In this document: one piece after another, positions 36,577 to 44,031 of the stretch
Numbering within the stretch: position 1 is the stretch's first letter
Layout: each line of letters starts with the position of its first letter
Source: Shewanella olleyana
Lineage (GTDB): Bacteria; Pseudomonadota; Gammaproteobacteria; Enterobacterales; Shewanellaceae
Direction: 5' to 3'
Length of the DNA stretch: 64,000 nt
Assembly (NCBI RefSeq): GCF_023283825.1
Contig: NZ_JAKILD010000011.1
Coordinates: forward strand, 62,001 to 126,000
The notes under the pieces: generated by a model
What the model was told of the DNA's origin: nothing
Databases searched by the model: none
What the model saw: only the letters and a program-made list of their open reading frames with translations
Program-made: the position numbers and the translations under genes

Positions 36577-36900
36577 ATGAGCGAAAAAAAATACCAAGAC
36601 TTTAAATCGTTTTACCCTTTCTATTTATCACAACATCAAGATGCCACTTGTAGAAGGCTGCATTATGTTGGAAGTGGATTAATCATAATATTGATTGTTC
36701 TAACGCTCATTAATCAGCAGTGGTGGCAATTGTGGCTTTTACCCGTGATTGGCTATGGTTTTGCGTGGGTTGGCCATTTTGTGTTTGAGAAAAACCGACC
36801 TGCAACGTTCGAGTACCCGTTTTATAGTCTATTAGCTGATTGGGTGATGTTTGCACAAATGTTAAAAAAACAGTTTAAGTTGGGAAATTATTCAAGCTAA
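36577..36900 (+). CDS. Mpo1-like / DUF962 membrane protein
   Basis: The 107-residue protein has an N-terminal YPFYLSQHQDATCRRLHYVGS and, after two membrane spans, GHFVFEKNRPATFEYPFYSL; these are the hallmarks of the DUF962/Mpo1 family. Yeast Mpo1 is an iron-dependent dioxygenase acting on 2-hydroxy fatty acids, with histidines in these motifs essential. Bacterial members are little studied, so a fatty-acid role is inference. The ATG follows a GTGGAGA ribosome-binding site. Confidence 0.85.
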   Translation: MSEKKYQDFKSFYPFYLSQHQDATCRRLHYVGSGLIIILIVLTLINQQWWQLWLLPVIGYGFAWVGHFVFEKNRPATFEYPFYSLLADWVMFAQMLKKQFKLGNYSS

Positions 36901-36914
36901 CTGTTACTTCCGTT

Positions 36915-36932
36915 TGTGAGACTTATCTCACA
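36915..36932. promoter_or_regulatory. UvrY/GacA-type palindrome upstream of first Csr sRNA
   Basis: TGTGAGACTTATCTCACA has perfect 7-bp arms around a 4-bp spacer. It matches the E. coli UvrY (SirA/GacA) consensus for csrB/csrC promoters as I remember it (TGTGAGAGATCTCTTACA) in nearly all arm positions. It sits 174 bp (start to start) upstream of TACAAT at 37089-37094. Confidence 0.8.
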
Positions 36933-37088
36933 TTGATGTAGGTATTCGTTTAGCCCAAATACTCAATATCTTACCTTTTTATTAATTTATGGATATAAAA
37001 CAAGTGCTTGAGTTTCTGGTCTGAATTTCAGGTTTGTGAAGTTTTTGTTTCTGCTAGTTTTTTACCTATCTCTATTTCATCCATTTAT

Positions 37089-37094
37089 TACAAT
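37089..37094 (+). promoter_or_regulatory. Candidate -10 element of first Csr sRNA
   Basis: TACAAT within ATTACAAT. The equivalent element of the second sRNA is TAGAAT within ATTAGAAT, at exactly the same distance from its palindrome. No good -35 is seen, as expected for an activator-dependent promoter. Confidence 0.55.
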
Positions 37095-37100
37095 GAACTC

Positions 37101-37583
37101 ATTAAGCAATCAATGTATTAACTTAGTGAGTTACAGGAAGTAGCCGCAAGAACAGTTAATTAACTATTTGGTTTAAGTGAATATTGCTGCTTAAGTGAAT
37201 TTAGTTATTTATCGAGTAAATACTGGGTGAGTAACAACCAATTCAGGATGAAGTTAGGACACGCTCAAGGAATGGGCATAAGCTCAGTTAATGATTAACT
37301 GAAACAAGGATGACCCTCATCAGGAAGATGAAGGATTACAGGAAGCAAATACCAGGATGGTATATCTAGGAGCAAGACTTTCAGTCAAATGGATAGACTG
37401 ATTCAAAGGAATGAAAACTCATGTAATGTTCTATTTAGGGCAATACAAGGAAATTGAGTTGAAATGGATAAATGGAGCAGGAAGCACATATAGTCGCATG
37501 GATGGAGCAGGGAGCACAATTTAGCAGGATAGCTAACAAAGAGTAAAATGAGCCTGACCTTATTTATAAGGTCGGGCTTTTTT
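37101..37583 (+). ncRNA. csrB: CsrB-family regulatory RNA 1 (CsrA-sequestering)
   Basis: A protein-free stretch contains about 20 GGA words, many as CAGGATG, CAGGAAG or AAGGATG in hairpin loops: CATC-AGGAA-GATG (37318-37330), ACC-AGGA-TGGT (37351-37361) and TTAGC-AGGA-TAGCTAA (37521-37536). The 3' portion ATGGAGCAGGGAGCACAA followed by TAGCAGGATAGCTAACAAAG closely parallels the end of E. coli CsrB. It ends in an intrinsic terminator. Such RNAs bind many CsrA dimers and relieve CsrA repression. The 5' end is inferred from the -10 element. Whether this copy is orthologous to csrB or csrC cannot be decided. Confidence 0.9.
37551..37583 (+). terminator. Terminator of Csr sRNA 1
   Basis: AGCCTGACCTTAT pairs with ATAAGGTCGGGCT (one wobble) across a short loop and is followed by six T residues. 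Confidence 0.9.
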
Positions 37584-37680
37584 ATGTTCAGTTCAAATCA
37601 ATATTTATGCACTTTCACCTAACAAATGTTAAATATGTGAATCGGTCAAAAGTCTTACCTTCTATCTTTTCCATACTCTT

Positions 37681-37698
37681 TGTGAGATATATCTCACA
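37681..37698. promoter_or_regulatory. UvrY/GacA-type palindrome upstream of second Csr sRNA
   Basis: TGTGAGATATATCTCACA has the same perfect 7-bp arms as the first box and differs only in the 4-bp centre. A further half-site, TTGTGAGA, follows at 37703-37710. It lies 98 bp after the terminator of sRNA 1. Confidence 0.8.
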
Positions 37699-37854
37699 AG
37701 AGTTGTGAGATTAAACGCTTTAACCATAACGATATGGAAGTGTTTTTATTTAAGTTGCTGTATTTTATGTTTTTATTTTCCATGGTGTGAAGGTTGTTTG
37801 TTGGTGCGATGTTAACTGTGTGTTTTGTGCATATTTATTTGCTCACATATCGAT

Positions 37855-37860
37855 TAGAAT
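37855..37860 (+). promoter_or_regulatory. Candidate -10 element of second Csr sRNA
   Basis: TAGAAT, 174 bp downstream (start to start) of the palindrome at 37681, identical to the spacing in the first unit. Confidence 0.55.
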
Positions 37861-37866
37861 TAATCA

Positions 37867-38476
37867 CAAGGAATCAAATAAGCACAGGAAGTGTTTAGCA
37901 GTTTGAATATAGACTGCAGCTGAATAGGATTTTCGCAGGTGGTTGTAACATAAGATTGTTACAACAAAACGTTACAATAGATTGTTGTGATGACTTGCTC
38001 AGGATGAACCTTAGTTATTGTTGTTGTTGCTCATCAGGATGATGACTAAAGCACATTAATTAAGCGGACGATAAAGCGTCGTTAAGGAAAACGACAGTGT
38101 TCATGGATGACACTGACATCGAAGATGATGAAAGACTTTATGGTTAAATGGATTTTTATAATTTGGACATCAATAGAATGGATTTGAGCTGTTACGGAAA
38201 ACAGTGATTGCAATGGATGCAGTAAATTGAATCAAGGATGTCATGGAAGAAAACCACGGACGAATTAAAGGACACGCTTAAGGATTTGAGCAGGCTCGGT
38301 CAAAGGATAATCGAGTAAGAAGGACAGTACTTAAATGTACATGGAACATCAAGGATCGAATACGGATAGCGCACGGAGCAAGTTAGACGCATGGATGGTG
38401 CAGGGAGCACAGATATAGCTGGATGGCTTAACAAAAGTACAAGAGGCCGCGACAATTTATTGCCGCGGTCTTTCTT
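37867..38476 (+). ncRNA. csrB: CsrB-family regulatory RNA 2 (CsrA-sequestering)
   Basis: About 26 GGA words occur with no protein gene. Hairpins presenting GGA in the loop include CAC-AGGAA-GTG (37885), CATC-AGGA-TGATG (38033-38045), CGTT-AAGGA-AAACG (38083-38096), CAGTGT-TCATGGATG-ACACTG (38095-38115), TGCA-ATGGA-TGCA and GTGC-AGGGA-GCAC. The 3' end GCATGGATGGTGCAGGGAGC, then TAGCTGGATGGCTTAACAAAAG, matches that of sRNA 1. It ends in an intrinsic terminator. At ~610 nt it is longer than the E. coli CsrB I know (~370 nt). It likely sequesters CsrA, under the same activator as copy 1. Confidence 0.88.
38444..38476 (+). terminator. Terminator of Csr sRNA 2
   Basis: GGCCGCGACAAT pairs with ATTGCCGCGGTC around a short loop, followed by TTTCTTTT. 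Confidence 0.85.
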
Positions 38477-38561
38477 TTGGGCTAAATATAATAACCCTAA
38501 GTGAAGTATATTTTGACTTGTGTGTTTTCCAACAACCGCGCAATAAAATCACTTAGCCAAT

Positions 38562-38603
38562 AAAAAACGCCATTAAGAGAGCAATTCTCCTAATAGCGTT
38601 TAA
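38562..38603 (-). terminator. Terminator of the DUF3549-DUF3301 unit
   Basis: On the minus strand, AAACGCTATTAGGAGA pairs imperfectly with TCTCTTAATGGCGTTT and is followed by TTTTTTA. It closes the unit that ends at 38704. Confidence 0.75.
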
Positions 38604-38703
38604 TTTAAAGCGTTAAAAATCAGTATTTGCTGCCACTATATTTTGAGTAAATACGAGTGACATTAACTCTACAATGACTCGCTGATTAGGCAGTTGTTGA
38701 GGC

Positions 38704-39090
38704 TTAACGACACTTATCTGAGTTACAGCTCGATGCGCCGCCACAACCACCGAATTTTCCTTTTGCCATTGGCGCATCCATCCATTCGGGCTCAGGGAAA
38801 ATAGGCCAATTAATTTTCTCTATTTTTTTGCTGTGCATGTTGATATGACCGCGGTATTGGTTAATACCATCGGTGCTGAATTCAAACATAAATTTTGCTC
38901 GCCAACATAAACCTGTTGAACCGCCAATACTAGGTCTCGCTGATTCCATCGCAATAGCGAGTAATTGTACTTTTTGATTAGCACAAGATCTCTCAGCGTA
39001 TCGGCGACTGATTTCAGCCATCTGGCGTAACTGCCAAAAGAATGCAGCAACAACCACAACAGCAACGATTAAAATAAAGTCTGACATCAT
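38704..39090 (-). CDS. DUF3301-family membrane-anchored protein
   Basis: The 128-residue protein has one N-terminal membrane span (FILIVAVVVVAAFFW), followed by RQMAEISRRYAERSC, the signature start of DUF3301. A short beta-rich domain (RAKFMFEFSTDGINQYRGHI) and a Gly/Cys-rich tail (CGGASSCNSDKCR) complete it. Its function is unknown. The ATG overlaps the DUF3549 stop as ATGA; a second ATG follows directly. The two genes are evidently coupled. Confidence 0.85.
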   Translation of the reverse strand: MMSDFILIVAVVVVAAFFWQLRQMAEISRRYAERSCANQKVQLLAIAMESARPSIGGSTGLCWRAKFMFEFSTDGINQYRGHINMHSKKIEKINWPIFPEPEWMDAPMAKGKFGGCGGASSCNSDKCR

Positions 39091-40112
39091 TGGCTAACGG
39101 CCCTAAATAATCCGCCGATAGCGGAAGAAAGTTTTTCACTACGATCAGCACTTCTTAAATCAAGTAGCAGTGAGTTTCGTAGACTTGGAATAGCTACGAT
39201 ATCAGCAAAAACTTGATTAAAGAAGTTTTGTGGTTGGTTAGCTAAGACTTCAAGATAAAGTTTGCGAGTTGCATCATCTTTTAAAGCCGTCCAACTTCTT
39301 GCTGCAATAGTGATTAATAAATTCTCATCGAGTTGCTGTAAATTAACCAATTGTTGAATCGCTTTTTGAGTCAATTCAGGCTGTGAAGCAAGAGCGCGAA
39401 GGTAGATATGTTTATGTTCTACTTCAGCAGATGACAAATTATCGTATAAGGTTTCAGCTAAGGTATTTGAAACCGTAACATGTTCTAAGCATTGGCAAAT
39501 TGCGGCTTGCACTTCTAGAGGCGCAAGCTTCATTGCCGTATTAATATGCTTATCATGGTCAAACTTATCTAAGCGGACACAGACATCGGCGATGCCTTGT
39601 AAACCCAGTTGCTGCCAGCTGTCATCTTGGGCGTTTTTTTCATTCAAATTTGCAAAGTACTGAGCAGCATATTCGTACTGCGCCGACGCTTGTTGGCTTA
39701 ACTGTTTTTTTACTAATGCGTTAAATAAGGCTAGCTTTTCCTGACTCGGTTTGAAGCTAAACGGATGATTGGCATAACGCTCTTGTTCTTCATCAGAAAG
39801 CGCTTTGGTAGGATCTCGCCCCAAGGCTTCGAGGATCATTTTGATAAATTGGCTACGTTGAGCTGGAGACAATAATCCTTGTTCATCAAGTGGGAGCTTT
39901 AAAAACCAAATAAACGGTATCTCATCTTCTCGCCAAAACACGATGGCGAATTGAGCATGGCCTTGAATTGGAAAAGGATAAGGAGTATTCAATGCTTCAA
40001 TTTGGTTGAATAACACTGGATCAATGTTTTCAACTCTGCGGCCTAAATCATAAACCTGAAATTGAGTGTTAGCGGTGTCTAGGAATTGGCTTAAGGTTTC
40101 GAGTTGTGTCAT
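39087..40112 (-). CDS. DUF3549-family protein
   Basis: The 341-residue largely helical protein starts MTQLETLSQFLDTANTQFQVYDLGRRV and carries PYPFPIQGHAQFAIVFWRED, which I recognise as DUF3549. The C-terminal half looks like HEAT-type helical repeats. Its function is not known. It is the first gene of a two-gene unit with DUF3301, divergent from yqcC-truC. Confidence 0.85.
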   Translation of the reverse strand: MTQLETLSQFLDTANTQFQVYDLGRRVENIDPVLFNQIEALNTPYPFPIQGHAQFAIVFWREDEIPFIWFLKLPLDEQGLLSPAQRSQFIKMILEALGRDPTKALSDEEQERYANHPFSFKPSQEKLALFNALVKKQLSQQASAQYEYAAQYFANLNEKNAQDDSWQQLGLQGIADVCVRLDKFDHDKHINTAMKLAPLEVQAAICQCLEHVTVSNTLAETLYDNLSSAEVEHKHIYLRALASQPELTQKAIQQLVNLQQLDENLLITIAARSWTALKDDATRKLYLEVLANQPQNFFNQVFADIVAIPSLRNSLLLDLRSADRSEKLSSAIGGLFRAVSQ

Positions 40113-40143
40113 GGGAGCTTATTTATCGCGATTAACTTTGCCG

Positions 40144-40178
40144 CTATTATAGGGATAATAGGCGCCTGATGATATAAT
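40144..40178. promoter_or_regulatory. Divergent promoter region of DUF3549 and yqcC
   Basis: An inverted repeat CTATTAT-AGGG-ATAATAG lies at 40144-40161 and TATAAT at 40173-40178, 54 bp before the yqcC start. The -35 is not obvious. The repeat could be an operator or a back-to-back pair of -10 elements. Confidence 0.4.
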
Positions 40179-40232
40179 TAGTCACACAAACAACTGTGAT
40201 TATTCAAACCGTTTAAGCGAAAACTTGCCGTT

Positions 40233-40550
40233 ATGCCTCATATTCAAACCGCTCAATTTTTAAAACAGTTAGAACAACAACTCATTCAAAGTGCTTTATG
40301 GTCGCAAACTGCGCCTTCTGAAGAGGCCCTTGCCAGTACTGCGCCATTTGCTTGTGACTCGTTGCGCTTTGAACAATGGCTGCAGTTTATATTTATTCCA
40401 AAAATGAACCAATTGATAGACCAGGGCCTTCCATTGCCAACGCAAATTTCACTTACGCCTATGGCTGAGCAAGCTTGGGTAAATCATCAAGATTTATCGA
40501 GACTGACTGCACTATTAGGGCAGATCGACGACTTTTTAACGCGTCAGTAA
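40233..40550 (+). CDS. yqcC: YqcC-family protein
   Basis: The 105-residue helical protein contains ALASTAPFACDSLRFEQWLQFIFIPKMNQLI, typical of the YqcC family (function unknown). It directly precedes truC with 11 bp between, the same order as in E. coli (yqcC-truC-yqcA), which supports the call. Confidence 0.88.
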   Translation: MPHIQTAQFLKQLEQQLIQSALWSQTAPSEEALASTAPFACDSLRFEQWLQFIFIPKMNQLIDQGLPLPTQISLTPMAEQAWVNHQDLSRLTALLGQIDDFLTRQ

Positions 40551-40561
40551 TAGGTATATAA

Positions 40562-41416
40562 ATGACTGAAGATAAATACATTAGCCCATTTGCTGATGAC
40601 GAATATTTTGATAGTAATGCTGAAATAGATTCTACTGATATTGAAGACAGTGATGAAGTCGCTCCAGAACTTGAAATTTTATTTGAAGATGAGCATATTG
40701 TTGCGATTCACAAACCTGCTGGTTTGTTAGTTCATCGCTCTTATCTTGCAAGAAAAGAGCGTTTTTTTGCTATGCAGCTAACACGAGATTTAGTGGGCTG
40801 TCATGTATTTCCTGTCCACCGTTTAGATAGACCCACATCAGGAGTGTTGGTGTTTGCTAAAAGCAGCGAAGTGGCTCGCGCATTATGTGAGCAATTCGAG
40901 CAGCACCAAATTGAGAAAACCTATCTCGCTTTGGTTCGCGGCAACATGCATGAAGGTGCAAGGCTTGATTATGCTCTTAAAGTTGAGCTTGATGATGTGG
41001 CTGATAAAAAAGCGCGCAAAGATAAACCGCCTCAAGATGCCGTAACCGACTATGCGCCATTATTAAATACTGAAATCCCTTTTAGCTCTGGTCGCTACCC
41101 AAGCAGTCGCTTTTGTTTAATTAAATTAAGCCCACAAACTGGACGTAAACATCAGCTGCGTCGTCATATGGCTCACCTACGTCATCCAATCATTGGCGAC
41201 ACGACACACGGTGATGGCAAGCAGAATAAATTTTTTAGATCGCACTTTGAGATTAATCGCTTGTGGTTAATTGCTAAATCACTTCGATTCACTCATCCAG
41301 TAACCAATGAGCTTATGCATATTGAGACCGAGCTTGAACAAGAATGGCTAACGATATTTGAACAGTTTGGCTGGCAAGAGCAACTTGATAATACAAGCCC
41401 TTTTGATATCGCTTAA
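40562..41416 (+). CDS. truC: TruC, tRNA pseudouridine-65 synthase
   Basis: The 284-residue RluA-family enzyme converts U65 to pseudouridine in certain tRNAs. Its catalytic motif is HRLDRPTSGVLVFAKSS. Further support comes from IVAIHKPAGLLVHRS, the TruC-like KDKPPQDAVTDY insert and LIKLSPQTGRKHQLRRHM. It has an acidic N-terminal extension of ~35 residues compared with E. coli TruC. The context yqcC-truC-flavodoxin is conserved. Confidence 0.93.
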   Translation: MTEDKYISPFADDEYFDSNAEIDSTDIEDSDEVAPELEILFEDEHIVAIHKPAGLLVHRSYLARKERFFAMQLTRDLVGCHVFPVHRLDRPTSGVLVFAKSSEVARALCEQFEQHQIEKTYLALVRGNMHEGARLDYALKVELDDVADKKARKDKPPQDAVTDYAPLLNTEIPFSSGRYPSSRFCLIKLSPQTGRKHQLRRHMAHLRHPIIGDTTHGDGKQNKFFRSHFEINRLWLIAKSLRFTHPVTNELMHIETELEQEWLTIFEQFGWQEQLDNTSPFDIA

Positions 41417-41500
41417 TTTGGTGCTTGAGGCAGGGTAAGAAACCTAATCAAGTGTAATCGTGTAATCAAAGTACAGAAAGAATAGAGATTAAATAATATA

Positions 41501-41529
41501 AGAGATACCACCGGTAGGTATCTCTTTTT
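41501..41529 (+). terminator. Intrinsic terminator downstream of truC
   Basis: AGAGATACC pairs with GGTATCTCT over a 7-nt loop and is followed by TTTTT. Confidence 0.88.
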
Positions 41530-41575
41530 GCTTCTTTCTGTCAGCTAAATATATCTGCAAAACCTGTATTGGCTT

Positions 41576-41758
41576 TTAGCTGGCTTTTAGCGGCACTTTA
41601 GTATGTGCTAGCAACACAGACTTAAGTTTTTCAAACTCTTCAATTTTTTCTAATGGCTTACTGGTGTCTTGTTGTTCACAACGAAAATAGAAGTTACGTC
41701 TTATGTGAGCTGATTTGTGTTGCAGTTTGAACAATCTGTGCCTGTTGGCCTGACGCAT
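41576..41758 (-). CDS. Possible small protein of 60 residues, unknown
   Basis: A frame on the minus strand runs from ATG at 41756-41758, with AAGGT about 8 bp upstream. It encodes a basic N-terminal half (MRQANRHRLFKLQHKSAHIR) and a more acidic C-terminal half. An upstream extension of 37 codons is open but hydrophobic and atypical. I do not recognise the family. It lies between the truC terminator and the flavodoxin gene, opposite in strand to both. It may be a real small gene or chance. Confidence 0.4.
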   Translation of the reverse strand: MRQANRHRLFKLQHKSAHIRRNFYFRCEQQDTSKPLEKIEEFEKLKSVLLAHTKVPLKAS

Positions 41759-41915
41759 AACAGTAACCTTAACGATTGGGTAAGTTATTACTTTTGTTTG
41801 TATTTCATACTTGCAGCCTAGTATTAGAATACAGTATGGTGAAGTTATTAACCTCATAGAGCAGCGCACTGCTTAGTGAATTATAGAAGTCAGTTAACTT
41901 AAAGAGAAGTATATC

Positions 41916-42377
41916 ATGGAAAAAGTTAATTTAGTGTTCGGTACGGTATATGGTAGTGCTCAATTTGTTGCTGAAACACTCACCGATAAAATTGCAGAAC
42001 TCGATTTTAAAACTAATTTACTGCAACCTAGCGATTTAGCAGGCTATGTGCCCAGCGAAGATGAACTACTGATTATCGTGACTTCAACAACCGGCCAAGG
42101 TGATTTACCCGATGATATCGCACTATGGTTTGGAGAATTGAAAACTGTTGCTCCTTATTTACCTAAACTGCAATACAGCATTATCGGCCTTGGTGATTCA
42201 AGCTACGAAACTTTTTGTGGTGCTGCGAAGCAATTTGATGAATTACTCATTGAGCTTGGTGCAACCAGTTTAACAGAAACATTAGAAATCGATGCATGTG
42301 AAACCATGGAACCGGAAACAGAAGCGACACAATGGATACCAACTTGGCAGGCCGCGGTTCAATCTCGCGCCAGTTAA
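41916..42377 (+). CDS. yqcA: Flavodoxin-like protein, YqcA/MioC type
   Basis: The 153-residue FMN-binding flavodoxin has the phosphate loop FGTVYGSAQFVAE near residue 8, STTGQGDLPDD in the 50s loop and IIGLGDSSYETFCGAAKQFD in the 90s loop. It is a short electron-transfer protein; partner enzymes are not known. Its position near truC/yqcC agrees with E. coli yqcA. AAAGAGAAG precedes the ATG. Confidence 0.88.
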   Translation: MEKVNLVFGTVYGSAQFVAETLTDKIAELDFKTNLLQPSDLAGYVPSEDELLIIVTSTTGQGDLPDDIALWFGELKTVAPYLPKLQYSIIGLGDSSYETFCGAAKQFDELLIELGATSLTETLEIDACETMEPETEATQWIPTWQAAVQSRAS

Positions 42378-43801
42378 GAAGGCTTAGCCTGCAATGGTTT
42401 AAGTTTGCCCAGCGCCTGAGTCAGGCGCTGCTTATCCCTATTGCCATTTTACCAGCTGCGGGCGTTATGCTCGGACTTTCATTTAATCCTTTACCATTTA
42501 TTCCCCCTGAACTTGCAACGGTTTTCTCTGCTGTAGGCAATCTTATTTTCACCATGATGCCTTTATTGTTTGCCATCGCGATTGCGATTGGTTTTTGCAA
42601 AGATCAGGGTATTGCTGCTTTTGTCGCTGTTTTTGGTTATGGGGTGTTTATTTCAAGTCTTGGCGCATTTACTGCTATTTATGATTTAAATTCTCGACCG
42701 ATATGGGGAATTGAAACCATAGATACGGGGATTGTGGGTGGGATATTGGTCGGCGCACTAACTTGTTTTATCGTGCGATTAAGCCAAGATGTAAAACTAC
42801 CTGCCATGTTTTCGTTTTTTGAAGGTCAACGCAGTGCGGCTTTACTGATTATTCCATTTTCAATGGCATTGGCGTTTGTATTAGCACATATTTGGCCAAC
42901 ACTTGCTTATTATATTGATTCATTATCACTTTGGGCAGTATATCAAGATCCTGCGATTGCCTTTGGGGTATATGGCACCATTGAGCGTTTTTTAATCCCA
43001 TTAGGTTTACACCATATCTGGAACGCGCCTTTTTATCTTGAAGTAGGGCAATATTTTCATGAAGGGAAATTAGTGCGTGGTGAAATTGCCAGATACCTTG
43101 CTGGCGACCCATTAGCAGGCAATTTAGCGGGAGGTTATTTAATAAAAATGTGGGGGCTCCCCGCGGCAGCACTGGCGATATGGCGCTGCGCCGATAAAGC
43201 TGAACGTAATCGTGTTGCAGGTATTATGCTTTCAGCTGCTGCCACGAGTTGGTTAACGGGTATTACTGAACCGATTGAGTTTGCTTTTATGTTTGTGGCA
43301 CCGGTATTGTTTGTTATTCATGCCATATTAACTGGGCTTGCTTATACCGTCTGTATTTTGCTTGATGTTAACCATAGCGTGGTGTTTTCTCATGGGTTAA
43401 TTGATTTCAGTTTATTGTTTGCTCAGTCCTCTAATACTAGCTGGTTTTGGTTCTTAGGGCCGTTAACTGCTTTTGTGTATTACCTTATTTTTAGAGTCAG
43501 TATCATAGCGTTTAATTTGAAAACGCCAGGTCGTTTAGCGATAGAAGATGATGGTAATAAAGAAAGCCTAAGGTCGATGATCAGTGCGTTAGGTGGGCCA
43601 GATAATATTGTTGAGTTAAATGCCTGTCTCACCCGATTAAGAATCGCAGTTGTTGACCCTAAACAGGTAGATAAACCTAGATTGATGCGTTTAGGTGCTA
43701 AAGGAGTCATAAAGGTCGGTAAGGGCGTACAAGTGGTATTTGGTACCAAAGCTGAAAGTCTGCGTAAACTATTACAAAAGTATTTAGATACTCGAGTTTG
43801 A
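42332..43801 (+). CDS. PTS sugar transporter IICB (glucose/N-acetylglucosamine superfamily)
   Basis: This inner-membrane permease has fused IIC and IIB domains. The IIC part has ~8-10 spans and the signature WLTGITEPIEFAFMFVAP. The C-terminal IIB domain has the phospho-Cys motif NACLTRLRIAVVD. No IIA domain is present, so a separate IIA must donate phosphate. The sugar is likely glucose or GlcNAc by family, not proven. The start is uncertain. ATG at 42332 gives 489 residues but lies inside the flavodoxin gene with a poor ribosome-binding site. An in-frame CTG at 42389, 12 bp after that gene's stop, has AAGAAGG at ideal spacing and would give 470 residues. Confidence 0.88.
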   Translation: MDTNLAGRGSISRQLRRLSLQWFKFAQRLSQALLIPIAILPAAGVMLGLSFNPLPFIPPELATVFSAVGNLIFTMMPLLFAIAIAIGFCKDQGIAAFVAVFGYGVFISSLGAFTAIYDLNSRPIWGIETIDTGIVGGILVGALTCFIVRLSQDVKLPAMFSFFEGQRSAALLIIPFSMALAFVLAHIWPTLAYYIDSLSLWAVYQDPAIAFGVYGTIERFLIPLGLHHIWNAPFYLEVGQYFHEGKLVRGEIARYLAGDPLAGNLAGGYLIKMWGLPAAALAIWRCADKAERNRVAGIMLSAAATSWLTGITEPIEFAFMFVAPVLFVIHAILTGLAYTVCILLDVNHSVVFSHGLIDFSLLFAQSSNTSWFWFLGPLTAFVYYLIFRVSIIAFNLKTPGRLAIEDDGNKESLRSMISALGGPDNIVELNACLTRLRIAVVDPKQVDKPRLMRLGAKGVIKVGKGVQVVFGTKAESLRKLLQKYLDTRV

Positions 43802-43895
43802 TTAATCCAACGTTGCACTCTTAGTTTGCTCTTATTGACCCATCAAACCTTATAAGCATTAAGTTAACCGCCTCCTAAATTATAGAATTATCACC

Positions 43896-43925
43896 TTAAG
43901 GCATTTATTTTTATTAATGCCTTAA
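43896..43925. other. Perfect 10-bp inverted repeat downstream of the PTS gene
   Basis: TTAAGGCATT and AATGCCTTAA enclose 10 nt. No T tract follows on either strand, so it is not a normal intrinsic terminator. The arms resemble those of the terminator at 3759-3785. Confidence 0.4.
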
Positions 43926-44031
43926 AGAAAGCCACTTTATTCACTTCCTATCAAAATAAAAAGCCCAGTGTCCGTTACTTTTTTAAAAGCTGTGGTATTA
44001 ATGATTTTGTACCAGCGTTTATTTTATCTAT

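Noticed and set aside
41759..41869. Upstream extension of the small minus-strand frame to 97 residues
   Set aside because: No ribosome-binding site at the upstream ATG, and the extra segment is atypical; the shorter 60-residue form is more plausible.
43896..43925. Perfect inverted repeat as a terminator of the PTS gene
   Set aside because: No T tract follows on either strand; kept only as an unexplained repeat.
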